Of a DNA stretch of 64,000 bases, positions 19,701-27,800 are shown one piece after another; positions within the stretch are counted from its first letter, which is position 1, and the number at the start of each line of letters is the position of its first letter. This stretch comes from CAWINX01 sp963702055 (GTDB taxonomy: Bacteria; Actinomycetota; Thermoleophilia; Solirubrobacterales; 70-9): contig OY969702.1 in assembly GCA_963702055.1 (NCBI GenBank), forward strand, positions 2,294,001 through 2,358,000, read 5' to 3'. A model generated the notes under the pieces. The model saw only the letters and a list, made by a program, of their open reading frames with translations, made no database searches and was not told the origin of the DNA. The position numbers and the translations under genes are program-made.

Positions 19701-20130
19701 GAGCCCGCTGCTGGACTACAAGCTGACCGGCCCGGTCTACCTGCGCACCGGCGACAACCCGCTGCCCGACGTGGTGCTCGACCTGCACGGCCCGGCCTCC
19801 CAGCCGATCCGGATCGACCAGGTCGGCAAGATCGACACCGTCCACGCCAGGTTGCGGACCACCTTCCAGTCGGTCCCAGACGCGCCGATCTCCCAGGCGA
19901 TCATCCGCCTGGTCGGCGGCCACAAGGGCCTTTTGGTCAACAACACCAACCTCTGCAAGCAGTCAAACCGCGCCGCGGTCTTCCTCGACGCCCACAACGG
20001 CAAGACCGCCGACTCGACGCCGAGGATCGCGCTTCGCTGCCCGAAGGCGCGAAAGCACAAGCGCCACCACCGCAAGCACAAGCGCCACCACCGCCGCCAT
20101 CACCTGCGCCACCGGCGCGCGGTGGGGTAG
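16717..20130 (+). CDS. Type B secreted repeat protein with N-terminal DUF11-like domain and polybasic tail
   Basis: GTG 16717 overlaps the preceding stop (GTGA) and has GGAGG six bases upstream, giving 1,137 residues; GTG 16759 and 16780 are weaker alternatives. A signal peptide is visible (ALALGLMLGAVGALPPAAAQAA). In place of the FN3-like domain of the other type B proteins there is a DUF11-like domain (YSVLVENVGSAPTDG, VTITDQLPSGLSL). The remaining modules match the paralogues at 2941 and 24850: KLPPGVVVNP, CPDAxxIGxxxVxTPL, DNPFDSLLAIYIV. The last about 26 residues are Lys/His/Arg. Function is unknown; coupling suggests it works with the giant protein. Confidence 0.85.
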   Translation: MNAPKAHRPTSPSTVTKETSTVIPLHRRTRRLASALALGLMLGAVGALPPAAAQAASPAFQITTIPQAGHLPPGGQAIYSVLVENVGSAPTDGSAVTITDQLPSGLSLDSAGSQTLNLSGDSFNAAAATCAPGPPPSCTAPTGTAITSILYPGEVYGMIVPVTVDAGLDGSDVTNHITVSGGGAAPASLDTTTPVSATDAPFDFTGAYTSFTDADAGPAAQAGSHPYQLTAFFQFNDVMLGADRSIPAASFKDLAVKLPPGVVVNPQATPKCTEAQLESHFSDNNVNDCPDASAVGYLRPLVHIGPFPFPAVNGSLNDMEPPPGSPAEIAFQISPFGAPVYGHIEGSVDSAGNYQLGGTLSDLSNYGVPSGADVELWGDPADPAHDYRRGSCEGGVTAQAAETCPVPHSSADVPFLSMPTSCAGDPLLTDFSANSWQDPGNFVNTSAPATDAAGNTFTTSGCAALDFQPTLQARPTTNVADSPTGLSVDLGVPQTDSVGQLATAHLRKAVVTLPPGLVVNPSGANGLGACSSAQVGLSTPVGQADPIHFSADPAGCPDAAKIGTVQVDTPLLDHPLPGAVYIAKPYDNPFDSLLAIYIVVEDPSTGVVIKLAGHVVPDPQSGQLVTSFDQNPQLPFSHFKLSFFGGDHATLRTPATCGAYSTTSELTPYSAPDTGAPTTPHDDYSIDQGPNGACAASAADQPNAPSFDAGTVSPVAGQFSPFVLNLSRADGSQQFSKVITSPPPGLVAKLAGTPACPDAALSAAASKSGQDEQASPSCPAASQVGTVHVAAGAGPSPYWTTGTAYMAGPYGGEPLSLAIITPATAGPFDLGTVVTRVALHIDPTTAQITATSDPIPSILQGIPLDVRSVRVALDKPNFTLNGTSCDVSAVTGSELSTLGNAASLSQRFQLSECANLPFKPKLGLRLRGGHFRNGHPALTTVLSARNGDADLGRAQVILPPSMQLDQSHIQAPCTRPQFAADQCPAASVIGSVVATSPLLDYKLTGPVYLRTGDNPLPDVVLDLHGPASQPIRIDQVGKIDTVHARLRTTFQSVPDAPISQAIIRLVGGHKGLLVNNTNLCKQSNRAAVFLDAHNGKTADSTPRIALRCPKARKHKRHHRKHKRHHRRHHLRHRRAVG

Positions 20131-20160
20131 CGCCGAGGACTCACGTGAGCACAGTTCCAA

Positions 20161-20189
20161 GGCGCCGCCCAGTCAGCCGGGGCGGCGCC
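20161..20189 (+). terminator. GC-rich hairpin after the giant-protein operon
   Basis: GGCGCCGCCC (20161-20170) pairs perfectly with GGGCGGCGCC (20180-20189) across a 9-nt loop, 31 bp after the stop of the upstream gene. There is no U-run, as is common for actinobacterial hairpins, so it is a probable terminator or 3'-end stabiliser between convergent genes. Confidence 0.6.
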
Positions 20190-20263
20190 GTTGCGCTTAC
20201 CTCTCAGCGGCGCGCCTTTGGACTGGGGGAGGGGAGCTCAGCCGCAGCCGCTCGCCAACTCCA

Positions 20264-20713
20264 TCACCGCCGATTCTCAACCCCCTTGTCCTCTTCTTCG
20301 TCGGCATGCGTTTCGGCGAGCAGCTTTTCGCACCAGGCAACTGCCTCTCCGGCGCTCTCCAGTGCGATGCCTCGATCCAACGAGTGCAGCGGTTCGTCGT
20401 CGTACCGGAACTCGGCCGCCCAAGGAGTCAGCCAACCCGCCGTCGCGACATCCTCAGGCACGTCGATCGAGTGCCGGCTCGCCAGCCCCACCAAGAACTC
20501 CAGGTCGTGCGTCTTCGGGAAGTCGATGCCCTCCAGGGTGAGTGCGACCTTCAGCGCCTTCTCGACCGCCTGCTGGGCGTGGAACCCGACTGCCCCCTCG
20601 TCGATCTCCGGGTCGGGTGAGAGCTTTCTGGCGACCTTGAGGTCGCCGGCGGCGCGGCGGGCCAGCAACTCGGCGACCTCGCGCTGCTCAGGGCTGGGCG
20701 ATGACTCGGCCAT
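20264..20713 (-). CDS. HEPN-domain protein of an MNT/HEPN pair
   Basis: The 149-residue protein starts at ATG 20713, whose position overlaps the end of the upstream nucleotidyltransferase gene by 26 bp, the usual arrangement for these pairs. HEPN features are FHAQQAVEKALKVALTLEG (about 44-62) and KTHDLEFLV. An R-x6-H arrangement (R103 to H110, RYDDEPLH) fits the RX4-6H RNase motif of toxic HEPN proteins, although it could be coincidental in this subfamily. The pair resembles type VII toxin-antitoxin modules (HepT/MntA), where the nucleotidyltransferase adenylylates the HEPN toxin; that role is inferred from family knowledge. Confidence 0.8.
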   Translation of the reverse strand: MAESSPSPEQREVAELLARRAAGDLKVARKLSPDPEIDEGAVGFHAQQAVEKALKVALTLEGIDFPKTHDLEFLVGLASRHSIDVPEDVATAGWLTPWAAEFRYDDEPLHSLDRGIALESAGEAVAWCEKLLAETHADEEEDKGVENRR

Positions 20714-21005
20714 CCCGCATGGCGTGGTAGACCATCGTCCCCGGCACTTTCGCACGCCGCGCCGCCAGCGCCTCGTCGAGCACGACGATGTCGACGGGGA
20801 CCTGGATATCGCCGAGCGCGCGCCGCAGGCGACCCCACTCCCTGTGCTGGTCCTCAACCTCCGGCTCGATCACCAGGAAGTCGACGTCGCTGTCCGCGCG
20901 CGCCTCGCCCCTTGCGTGGGAGCCGAACAGGATCACCCTCGCGGAGCTTCCCGCCGCTGTGGCCAGCACCTCGCCTGCCCTTTGGATCAACTCCGATGAA
21001 GCCAT
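20688..21005 (-). CDS. MNT-type minimal nucleotidyltransferase (partner of HEPN protein)
   Basis: About 105 residues from ATG 21005 (an upstream GTG at 21026 would add seven residues). The nucleotidyltransferase signature GSx10DxD is complete: GSHARGEARADSDVD at residues 28-42, followed by FLVIEPEV. A third carboxylate is likely in VPVDIVVLDE. The family pairs with HEPN proteins and can act as antitoxin by AMPylation. The two genes are on the minus strand facing the preceding operon. Confidence 0.8.
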   Translation of the reverse strand: MASSELIQRAGEVLATAAGSSARVILFGSHARGEARADSDVDFLVIEPEVEDQHREWGRLRRALGDIQVPVDIVVLDEALAARRAKVPGTMVYHAMRDGRVIAQP

Positions 21006-21120
21006 TGACCACAAGCTACCCGACACGCCGTCCCGGATCGACGCCCATACCCGATTCCCCGCAATTGGGGGGCGAATTCCAAGTCAATCCACTCCGCTGG
21101 GAGTGTGTGTGGCCAAGCAG

Positions 21121-21176
21121 ATCAAGGACGCAGGGAGCGTGGCGTGCTCTGCACGCGAGCGACCGAGGACGCCGAG
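21121..21176. repeat. Palindromic intergenic element, copy A
   Basis: The conserved left flank TCAAGGACGCAGGGAGC and right flank GCGACCGAGGACGCCGAG surround a variable hairpin (GCGTGC-tct-GCACGC). A second copy with the same flanks but a different stem lies at 21739-21813. The arrangement, constant ends with a compensating variable stem, is typical of REP-like elements or structured RNA. It overlaps the 3' end of the minus-strand ORF ending at 21122. Confidence 0.55.
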
Positions 21177-21412
21177 CTGCGCCGTGCCACATGCACTCCC
21201 AACCCCTCGCCGTCGGGTGGCAGAAATGGCCCGTGCTCACGCTCGATCGCGGCGATCTCCGCTTCGGTCGCGTCGCGTTCGCCGGTCCCCTTGAGCATCG
21301 CCTTCCACGAGGTGTCGGGCACGATCCGCAACTCAGGACCGGGGCCGCGCTCGATCACCACGTAGGCCCCCTCGATGTCGCCGCTCAGGGTGACGTGGGC
21401 TTCTTCTGCCAT
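21122..21412 (-). CDS. Small hypothetical protein
   Basis: ATG 21412 opens a 96-residue frame beginning MAEEAHVTLSGDIEGAYVV. The first 70 residues have convincing protein character (ERGPGPELRIVPDTSWKAML, then EREHGPFLPPDGEG). The last about 26 residues, including the stop, are encoded by palindromic element A, so the natural C-terminus may have been replaced by insertion of the element. No Shine-Dalgarno is obvious. I do not recognise a named family. Confidence 0.5.
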   Translation of the reverse strand: MAEEAHVTLSGDIEGAYVVIERGPGPELRIVPDTSWKAMLKGTGERDATEAEIAAIEREHGPFLPPDGEGLGVHVARRSSASSVARVQSTPRSLRP

Positions 21413-21549
21413 CGGCCAATCGTAGCGGCCGTGCCCGGCGATTTCGCGTCGCGGCGCCATATTGCCATCAAGACGCGCGGCAACCACAATTCGCCCCCCC
21501 TTGCCCAGGATTTTCTTTCAGTCCTGAGGTCGAATGGGACCCAGTCGAC

Positions 21550-21684
21550 CTACCAAGGCTCTTCGCGGATCATCTCGCGGGCGTTTGCAGCAGCCCAGCG
21601 GTCCTCACGCGCCTCGAGCTCTTCGACCGACATCTTCGACTCTTCTTCGAAGTACTCGGCCAACTCGACCTGGGCCTCGATCAC
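21550..21684 (-). CDS. Very small acidic ORF, possibly a truncated gene
   Basis: On the minus strand GTG 21684 opens 44 residues, VIEAQVELAEYFEEESKM... to ...MIREEPW and TAG. Coding-like sequence continues 15 codons upstream (SWPDLTEVQAEAALR) without a canonical start until a stop within palindromic element B, so the 5' end may have been lost to that element. The peptide is strongly acidic and helical, as in some antitoxins, but no family was recognised. Confidence 0.4.
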   Translation of the reverse strand: MIEAQVELAEYFEEESKMSVEELEAREDRWAAANAREMIREEPW

Positions 21685-21738
21685 CCGCAGCGCCGCCTCG
21701 GCCTGTACCTCGGTGAGGTCAGGCCAGGACGGCCCAGG

Positions 21739-21813
21739 TCAAGGACGCAGGGAGCTTGGCGACGGGAGTGCACATGTCTGTGCATGACCGAGCCAAGCGA
21801 CCGAGGACGCTGA
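21739..21813. repeat. Palindromic intergenic element, copy B, containing the start of the next gene
   Basis: It shares TCAAGGACGCAGGGAGC and GCGACCGAGGACGC(T)GAG with copy A. Between them is a two-tier hairpin: GCTTGGC (21754-21760) with GCCAAGC (21792-21798), and TGCACA (21769-21774) with TGTGCA (21779-21784). The ATG at 21774 sits at the apical loop, with GGGAG just upstream in the same structure, so it could regulate initiation of the second operon. Confidence 0.55.
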
Positions 21814-24164
21814 GATGGGCCGTCCTGGGCGGAGCCCTGACTTACCTGTGGATCGCCATCCTCGCTCCCTCGGCCGAGGCGAGCGGGCCGCCGGTGGTGA
21901 GCGCAACCTGGTCCTCCCAAATCTCCACCGGCTCGGCCAAGATCAACGCCGCGATCGACCCGAACGGCTCGATCACCTCCTACCGCTTCGAGTACACCAG
22001 CGCCGACTTCACCAACTGCGGTTTGGCGGCCAACCCCGCCTGTCACACCTTCCAGGGAACCCTGCCGGCCAGCGGCGCCCCGCCCTCGGTCAGCGCCAGC
22101 CTCTTCTCCCTCACCCCCGCAACCCCCTACAGCTACCGCGTCATCGCCCAGAACTCCGATCCCGCCGGCCCCCAGACCAGCCCCACCCATACCTTCGTCA
22201 CCTGGAGCGCCGCCGCCCAGGGCCTGCTCGATCACCGCGGCTGGGAGATGGTCTCCCCGGTCGACAAAAACGGCGGCCAGGTCGAGCCGGCGGGGGCGAT
22301 CGCGGGGGGCGGGGTGCTGCAGGGCGCCGCCGACGGCAACTCGGCCACCTACGGCTCCGCGGCCTCCTTTGCCGCCGGCGCCGGCGGCGCCCCGCCCGCC
22401 TCCCAGTACCTCGCCACCCGCTCCCCCTCGGGCTGGTCGACGCAGAACATCTCGACCCCGCCGATCTTCTCGGGCTCCTATGACACCGTCGATGGGGGAG
22501 TCCCCTACCAGCTCTTCTCGCCCGACCTCTCCAGCGCCCTGTTGCTGAACGGCGATCACTGCCGCGGAGGGGCGAGCGGCTGCGCGGTCGCCAACCCGCC
22601 CCTGGCCGGCACCGACGCGCCGGAGGGCTATCAGGACTACTACCTGCGCGATGACTCCAGCGGGAGCTTCACCGCGCTGCTCGGCGCAGCCGACGTCGCC
22701 TCGCTGGACCTCGGACCCGCCGACTTCGACCTTGCCTTCGCCGGCGCCTCGCCCGACCTGCGCCACGTCGTGCTCTCTTCCTGCGCGGCGCTGACCGCCG
22801 ACGCCAACGAGGTCGCCGCCTCGGGCTCGGGCTGTGACCCTGCCGAGCAGAACCTCTATCAGTGGTCACAGGGCACGGGGCTCGCCCCCGCGGCGATCAA
22901 CGGCGGAACGCCCGGCGCCTCCCTCGCTGCTCAATCCGGCGCCGTTTCGACGAACGGCACTCGCGTCTACTGGACCGACACCGCCACGGGCAACCTCTAC
23001 CTGCACGACTCCGCCGGCAACCACCTGATCGACACCGCGGCCGCCTTCCAGACCGCTACCCCCGACGGCGCCACCGCCTTCTACACCAAGTCCGGCGGCC
23101 TCTACAGCTACGACGCCGCCACCCACAGCTCAAGCGCCGCCCTGGCGAGCGGAGTCGTCGGAGTCCTCGGCATCTCGGCTTCGGGCGACACCGTCTACTT
23201 CCAAGACGCGAGTGGCCTCCAGCGCCGGCACTCGGGTACCACGACCCAGATCGCCGCCGACGTCGGCGCGAGCGCCGCCGCGGCGCCGAGCGATTACCCG
23301 CCCGCCACGGGAACCGCCCGGGTCAGCTCCGGCGGGGCGCAGCTGCTCTTCGAGTCAAAGGCCCCGCTCACCGGCTATGACAACACCGATCTCGTCAGCG
23401 CACAGCCCGACCCCGAGGTTTTCCTCTATGACGCGAGCGCCTCGCCGGCGCTCGCCTGCCTCTCCTGCAACCCCACGGGCGAGCGCCCGCTCGGCCCCTC
23501 GACCATTCCCGGCGCGATCGCCAACGGCACCGCGCCGGGCTCCACCGATGCCTATAAGCCCCGCGCCCTCGCCGCCGACGGGCGGCGCGCCTTCTTCGAT
23601 TCGCGCGACGCCCTCGTCCTCGCCGACACCAACACGATCCACTCCAGCGGCGCCGGTGTCGCCGACGTCTATGAATGGGAGACCGGAGGGGAGGGGAGCT
23701 GCACCGCGGCGGGGGGCTGCCTGGCGCTGATCTCCAGCGGGCGTGACGCCAGCGATTCGAGCTTCGTCGACGCCTCCGCCGACGGCTCCGACGCCTTCTT
23801 TCTCACCGACGCCTCGCTGGTCAAGTCCTATGACTCAGAGGGGGTGCTGGGCGATGCCGACCCCGGCGCCCTTGACCTCTACGACGCCCGCGTGAACGGC
23901 GGCTTCGCGCTCACCCCGCCGCCGATCCCCTGCGAGGGCGACGCCTGCACCCCGCTTCCCTCTTCGCCCACCGACCCGACCCTGACCACGCTGCTCTCCG
24001 GCCACGGCAACCCGGCGGTGAAGTACCACAACCTGAACAAGAAGAAGAAGGCAAAGCGCTGCAAGCGGGGCTTCGTCAAGCGGGGCAAGCGCTGCGTGCG
24101 AAAGCACAAGCGCAAGCACAAGCGCCACGCGAAGCGCCACCACAAGCGGGGAGGGCGGCGATGA
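21774..24164 (+). CDS. Type A secreted protein of the second A-B-C operon
   Basis: I choose ATG 21774 behind GGGAG (796 residues); TTG 21756, GTG 21768 and GTG 21780 are in frame and possible. A signal-anchor-like segment (LRWAVLGGALTYLWIAILAP, cleavage near AEA-SG) precedes an FN3-like domain (SYRFEYTSADF), the GWEMVSP segment and PD40-type blades, ending in a 45-residue Lys/Arg/His tail with KRC...GKRC. Similarity to the gene at 530 is obvious over the whole length, for example in CLSCNPTGERPLGPS and DLYDARVNGGF. In operon 1 the stop overlaps the type B start; here the same ATGA (24161) is present but a vapBC cassette now separates it from the type B gene. Confidence 0.85.
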   Translation: MSVHDRAKRPRTLRWAVLGGALTYLWIAILAPSAEASGPPVVSATWSSQISTGSAKINAAIDPNGSITSYRFEYTSADFTNCGLAANPACHTFQGTLPASGAPPSVSASLFSLTPATPYSYRVIAQNSDPAGPQTSPTHTFVTWSAAAQGLLDHRGWEMVSPVDKNGGQVEPAGAIAGGGVLQGAADGNSATYGSAASFAAGAGGAPPASQYLATRSPSGWSTQNISTPPIFSGSYDTVDGGVPYQLFSPDLSSALLLNGDHCRGGASGCAVANPPLAGTDAPEGYQDYYLRDDSSGSFTALLGAADVASLDLGPADFDLAFAGASPDLRHVVLSSCAALTADANEVAASGSGCDPAEQNLYQWSQGTGLAPAAINGGTPGASLAAQSGAVSTNGTRVYWTDTATGNLYLHDSAGNHLIDTAAAFQTATPDGATAFYTKSGGLYSYDAATHSSSAALASGVVGVLGISASGDTVYFQDASGLQRRHSGTTTQIAADVGASAAAAPSDYPPATGTARVSSGGAQLLFESKAPLTGYDNTDLVSAQPDPEVFLYDASASPALACLSCNPTGERPLGPSTIPGAIANGTAPGSTDAYKPRALAADGRRAFFDSRDALVLADTNTIHSSGAGVADVYEWETGGEGSCTAAGGCLALISSGRDASDSSFVDASADGSDAFFLTDASLVKSYDSEGVLGDADPGALDLYDARVNGGFALTPPPIPCEGDACTPLPSSPTDPTLTTLLSGHGNPAVKYHNLNKKKKAKRCKRGFVKRGKRCVRKHKRKHKRHAKRHHKRGGRR

Positions 24165-24167
24165 GGC
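24158..24167 (+). repeat. Left direct repeat flanking the vapBC cassette
   Basis: GCGATGAGGC here recurs at 24847-24856. It spans the ATGA stop/start junction of the type A gene. With the following bases it also forms the 16-bp perfect palindrome GATGAGGCGCCTCATC (24160-24175), which ends directly at the vapC stop codon. Confidence 0.7.
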
Positions 24168-24175
24168 GCCTCATC

Positions 24176-24565
24176 TCAGCCCACCGGCCAGTGCTCGACT
24201 TTGATCTCCGTCATCGGAAAGTCACGCGGGTTCCCGGTCGCCAGGCGGGCGCCGACTCCGAGGGCCGCCGCGGCGATCAGACAGTCGGCCTGGCTGAGCG
24301 TCCTCCCGCTCGCCGCGAACCGCGAGCGCCAGCGCCCGGCCCGCATTCCCTCGGCCAGCCCCAGCGGCGCGATTCGCAGCGCTCCCAGCAGCCGCGACAC
24401 CTCCGCCTCCTCCTCGGGCCGGGCGCCCCTCCAGATCTCTTCGACGTTGACCGCGCAGACGAAGGGCGGCGGCCCCTCCCCGCGCAGCTCACGCAGCCGC
24501 TCGGCGGCCGCACGGCCCCGGAGCGCTTCGATCAGCACCGTCGTGTCGAGCAGCAGATCCGCCAC
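24176..24565 (-). CDS. vapC: VapC-type PIN-domain ribonuclease toxin
   Basis: 129 residues from ATG 24565. PIN-domain carboxylates are visible: D7 in LLLDTTVLIE, E42/E43 in VNVEEIWRGA, D94 in SQADCLIAAA and the late GNPRDF. The VapC family cleaves RNA, often tRNA or rRNA, and is neutralised by the VapB protein encoded 15 bp upstream. The cassette lies antisense between two secreted-protein genes that are adjacent in the paralogous operon, so it is an insertion. Confidence 0.88.
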   Translation of the reverse strand: MADLLLDTTVLIEALRGRAAAERLRELRGEGPPPFVCAVNVEEIWRGARPEEEAEVSRLLGALRIAPLGLAEGMRAGRWRSRFAASGRTLSQADCLIAAAALGVGARLATGNPRDFPMTEIKVEHWPVG

Positions 24566-24580
24566 CTCGACGACGCCGGC

Positions 24581-24820
24581 TCAGCCGACCCGCTGCGCGT
24601 TCGAGCGGCGCTCGGCCCTGACCCAGCCGACCGGATCGCGATCCCACTCGTGCCCGCTGTCGGGGATCGAGCCCAGGGTCGCCTCGATCTCGGCCCAGCG
24701 CCGCTCGTCCTCGAGCGCCCGCTCGACCGTGCGCGCGATGAAGGCGCTGCGCCGCCCGCGTCCGGCGCGCCGGTCCAGCTCGGCGACCAGGTCGTCATCG
24801 ATTGTGATGTGCATACGCAT
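24581..24820 (-). CDS. vapB: VapB-type ribbon-helix-helix antitoxin
   Basis: 79 residues from ATG 24820 (ATG 24814 is an alternative). The N-terminus MRMHITIDDDLVAELDRRA is a typical ribbon-helix-helix DNA-binding strand and helix; the acidic C-terminal half would bind the VapC active site. Two adjacent 12-mers at 24807-24830 over the start codon are a likely operator for autoregulation. No separate leader is evident. Confidence 0.85.
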   Translation of the reverse strand: MRMHITIDDDLVAELDRRAGRGRRSAFIARTVERALEDERRWAEIEATLGSIPDSGHEWDRDPVGWVRAERRSNAQRVG

Positions 24821-24830
24821 GTGCTTACGC
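24807..24830 (-). promoter_or_regulatory. Tandem 12-bp repeat at the vapB start (putative operator)
   Basis: ATGTGCATACGC (24807-24818) is followed immediately by ATGTGCTTACGC (24819-24830), one mismatch. Read on the coding strand the repeats are GCGTAAGCACAT and GCGTATGCACAT, spanning the vapB start codon. Tandem sites of this size suit cooperative binding by ribbon-helix-helix dimers. Confidence 0.5.
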
Positions 24831-24846
24831 TAACACACGGGGTGCC

Positions 24847-24856
24847 GCGATGAGGC
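24847..24856 (+). repeat. Right direct repeat flanking the vapBC cassette
   Basis: A second copy of GCGATGAGGC, including the ATG (24850) of the type B gene. The 679 bp between the two copies hold vapBC and nothing else. Confidence 0.7.
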
Positions 24857-27800
24857 CGAAGATCCTCTGGGGCGCCGCCGTCGGCCTCGCGACGCTGTTC
24901 CTTTCCGCCGCCCCCGCCCAAGCGGCCGCGCCGACCCTCGGCGCGGTCTCCGCAGCCGATCTCCAGGGCGTCTCAGCGGTGCTGACCGGGACGGTCGATC
25001 CGGGCGGCCTGCCCACCACCTACCACTTCGAGTACGGCAGCCAGGGGGCGTGCGGCTCCCACCCCTGCTCCTCGACGCCGAGCGTGGCGGCCGGCTCGGG
25101 CAACGCGGCGATCCCCGCCCGCACCGCGATCTCGGGCCTCGCTCCCAACACCACCTACAACTACCGCCTCGTCGCCTCAAACGCCTCCGGCTCTCCCTCG
25201 CCGCGGACAGGGACCTTCAAAACCACCCAGGGCTTCGGCTTCCTCGCCGGCGCCAACGGCTTCTCCGCCGCGGCGATCGCCTCCGGCAACACGCCCGCTT
25301 CGAGCGCCGGCACCCACCCCTACCAACTCAACCTCGCCCTCGCCTTCAACCAGGGAACCGGCTTTGAGGGCCAGCCCTCCGCCCCCTTCCCCGACGGGGA
25401 CCTGCGCGACCTCACCGTCGATTTGCCCCCCGGCCTACTGGCGAACCCCGCGGCGCTGGACAAGTGCTCGCTCACCGACTTCCACACCCCGCGCAGCTCG
25501 CCCTTCGAGCAGAGCGAGTCCGGCGAGAGCTGCCCCGACCGCACCCAGATCGGCACGATCGAGGTAAAGAGCTCGCGCGAGGGCGGCGTCCCCCGCCGCT
25601 TTGGCCTCTTCAACCTCGATCCTCCTGCCGGCGTTCTCGCCCAGCTCGGCGCCTCCCCCTTCGGCGTCCCGCTCGTCTTCGACCTCGCCATCCACACCAA
25701 TGCCGACGATTCCTACACCCTCTCCCTCGACGCGGCCAACATCACCCAGGCCCTCGACGTCTCCGGCCTCGATCTGGGGATCTGGGGAGTCCCCTGGGCA
25801 GCCTCCCACGACGCCCAGCGCGGCAACTGCCTGAACGAAACCGAGCCCTCCTTTCCCTGGTGCAAAGCCTCCGTCGGCGATCCGCTGCAAACCGACACCG
25901 CCCCGCTTGCCTATCTCACCTTGCCGACCTCCTGCGGCGCCCCGCTCTCCTTCAGCGCCACCGCGGATGCCTGGCAGCAGCCCGCGCGGGTATCGGCAGA
26001 GGCCGAGAACCTCAACTCCGGCGGGCAGGCGGTCACGGAGACGGGCTGTCAGAGCTTCTCCTTTGCCCCAGACGTCGAGGGCTTCCTCACCGACGTCAAG
26101 GCCTCCTCGCCCTCGGGCTTCAATTTCCGCCTCTCCCAGGACACCCCCCAGCTGACCGCGCCCTCCGAGCAGCTCCCCGCCCAGACCCGCACCGCCGTGC
26201 TCACCCTGCCGGCGGGGGTGAGCATCAACCCCTCCCTGGGTGCGGGGCTCTCCAGCTGCATCCCGGCGCGGTACGCGGCCGAGAGCGCCTTCAACGGCCA
26301 GGGCAACGGCTGTCCGCTCGGCTCCAAGATCGGCGACTTCACCGTCCACACGCCGCTCTTTGCCGAGACGATCGGCGGCGCGATCTACCTCGCCCAACCA
26401 AACGTCAACCCCTTCGACACGATGATCGCGATCTACCTGGTCGCCAAGGCCCCGGCGCGCGGCGTGCTGGTCCGCCTCGCCGGCAAGCTCGTCCCCGACC
26501 CGGCGACCGGGCAGCTCACCGCCACCTTCGACGGGTTGCCGCAGATCCCCTATACCGACCTGAACGTCGACTTTCGCACCGGCCAACGCGCCCCTCTGGT
26601 CACCCCCTACCCCTGCGGCGCGGCGACGACGGCGATCGACCTCACCCCCTGGTCTGGGCCCGGCGCCAAACACTCCACCACGCCGTCGCAGATCTCTTCG
26701 GGGATCGGCGCCGGCGCCTGCCCGCCGCCGGGCGCGCCGCCGTTCACCCCCGGCGTGCTGGCCGGCGGCGTCAACGCCAACGTCAACTCCTACACCCCCT
26801 ACTTCGTCCACCTCAGCCGCACCGACGACCAGCAGGAGATCACCCGCTACTCGATGGTGCTGCCGAAGGGGATCACCGGCAAACTGGCCGGCATCCCCTT
26901 CTGCCCCGACGCCGAGATCGAGGCGGCGAGGCACAACACCGGCTACGGCGAGGCGGCCAACCCCTCCTGCCCCGTCTCCTCGCTGATCGGCCACACCTAC
27001 ACCGGCTACGGGGTCGGCTCCTCTCCCAACTACGCCTCCGGCCGGGTCTACCTTGCCGGTCCCTACAACGGCGCCCCGCTCTCCCTGGTCACGGTCAACT
27101 CGGCCACGGTCGGTCCCTTCGACCTCGGCACGATCGTGATCCGCTCCGCCTTCCAGGTCGACGAGCACACCGCTCAGCTGCGGATCGACTCCTCGGCCTC
27201 GGACCCGATCCCCCACATCCTCAGTGGAATCCCGCTGCACCTGCACGACGTCCTGATCTACATCGACCGCCCCCAGTTCACCCACAACCCCTCCAGCTGC
27301 GCGCCCTCCGAACTGGTTTCCACCCTGGGCGGCGCCGGCGCTGACTTCGCCAGCTCCGCCGACGACACCACCGCCACGGTGAGCGAGCACTTCCAGCTCT
27401 TGAACTGCCTCACCCTCGGCTTCCGCCCGACCCTCGGCGTGAAGCTGCGCGGCGGCACGAAGCGAAACGCCTACCCCGAGTTGACCGCGACCTTCAGCTC
27501 CCGCGGCGCGGGGGACTCAAACCTCAAGCAGATCTCGGTGACGATCCCCCACCAGGAGTTCCTCGCCCAAAACCACATTCGCGGCATCTGCACCCGCGCT
27601 GCGTTTGAAGCCGAGCGCTGCCCGGCGAACTCGATCTACGGCCACGCCACCGCATACACGCCGCTCTTCGACGATCCGCTCAGCGGCAACGTCTACCTGC
27701 GCTCGGCGCCAGGCAGAAAGCTGCCCGACCTGGTCGCCGACCTGCACTCCGGCGCGATCCGGATCGTCTTGGAGGGGCACATCGGGCCCTCCCACGGGGG

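Noticed and set aside
16816..19923. A 1,035-codon minus-strand frame opposite the second type B gene
   Set aside because: Antisense shadow of a high-GC gene with no start signal or domain; the plus-strand frame has a signal peptide and paralogues.
24161..24853. A plus-strand frame continuing from the ATGA of the type A gene
   Set aside because: It is antisense to vapBC, has biased composition and no domain; the ATG is the relic of the former type B start.
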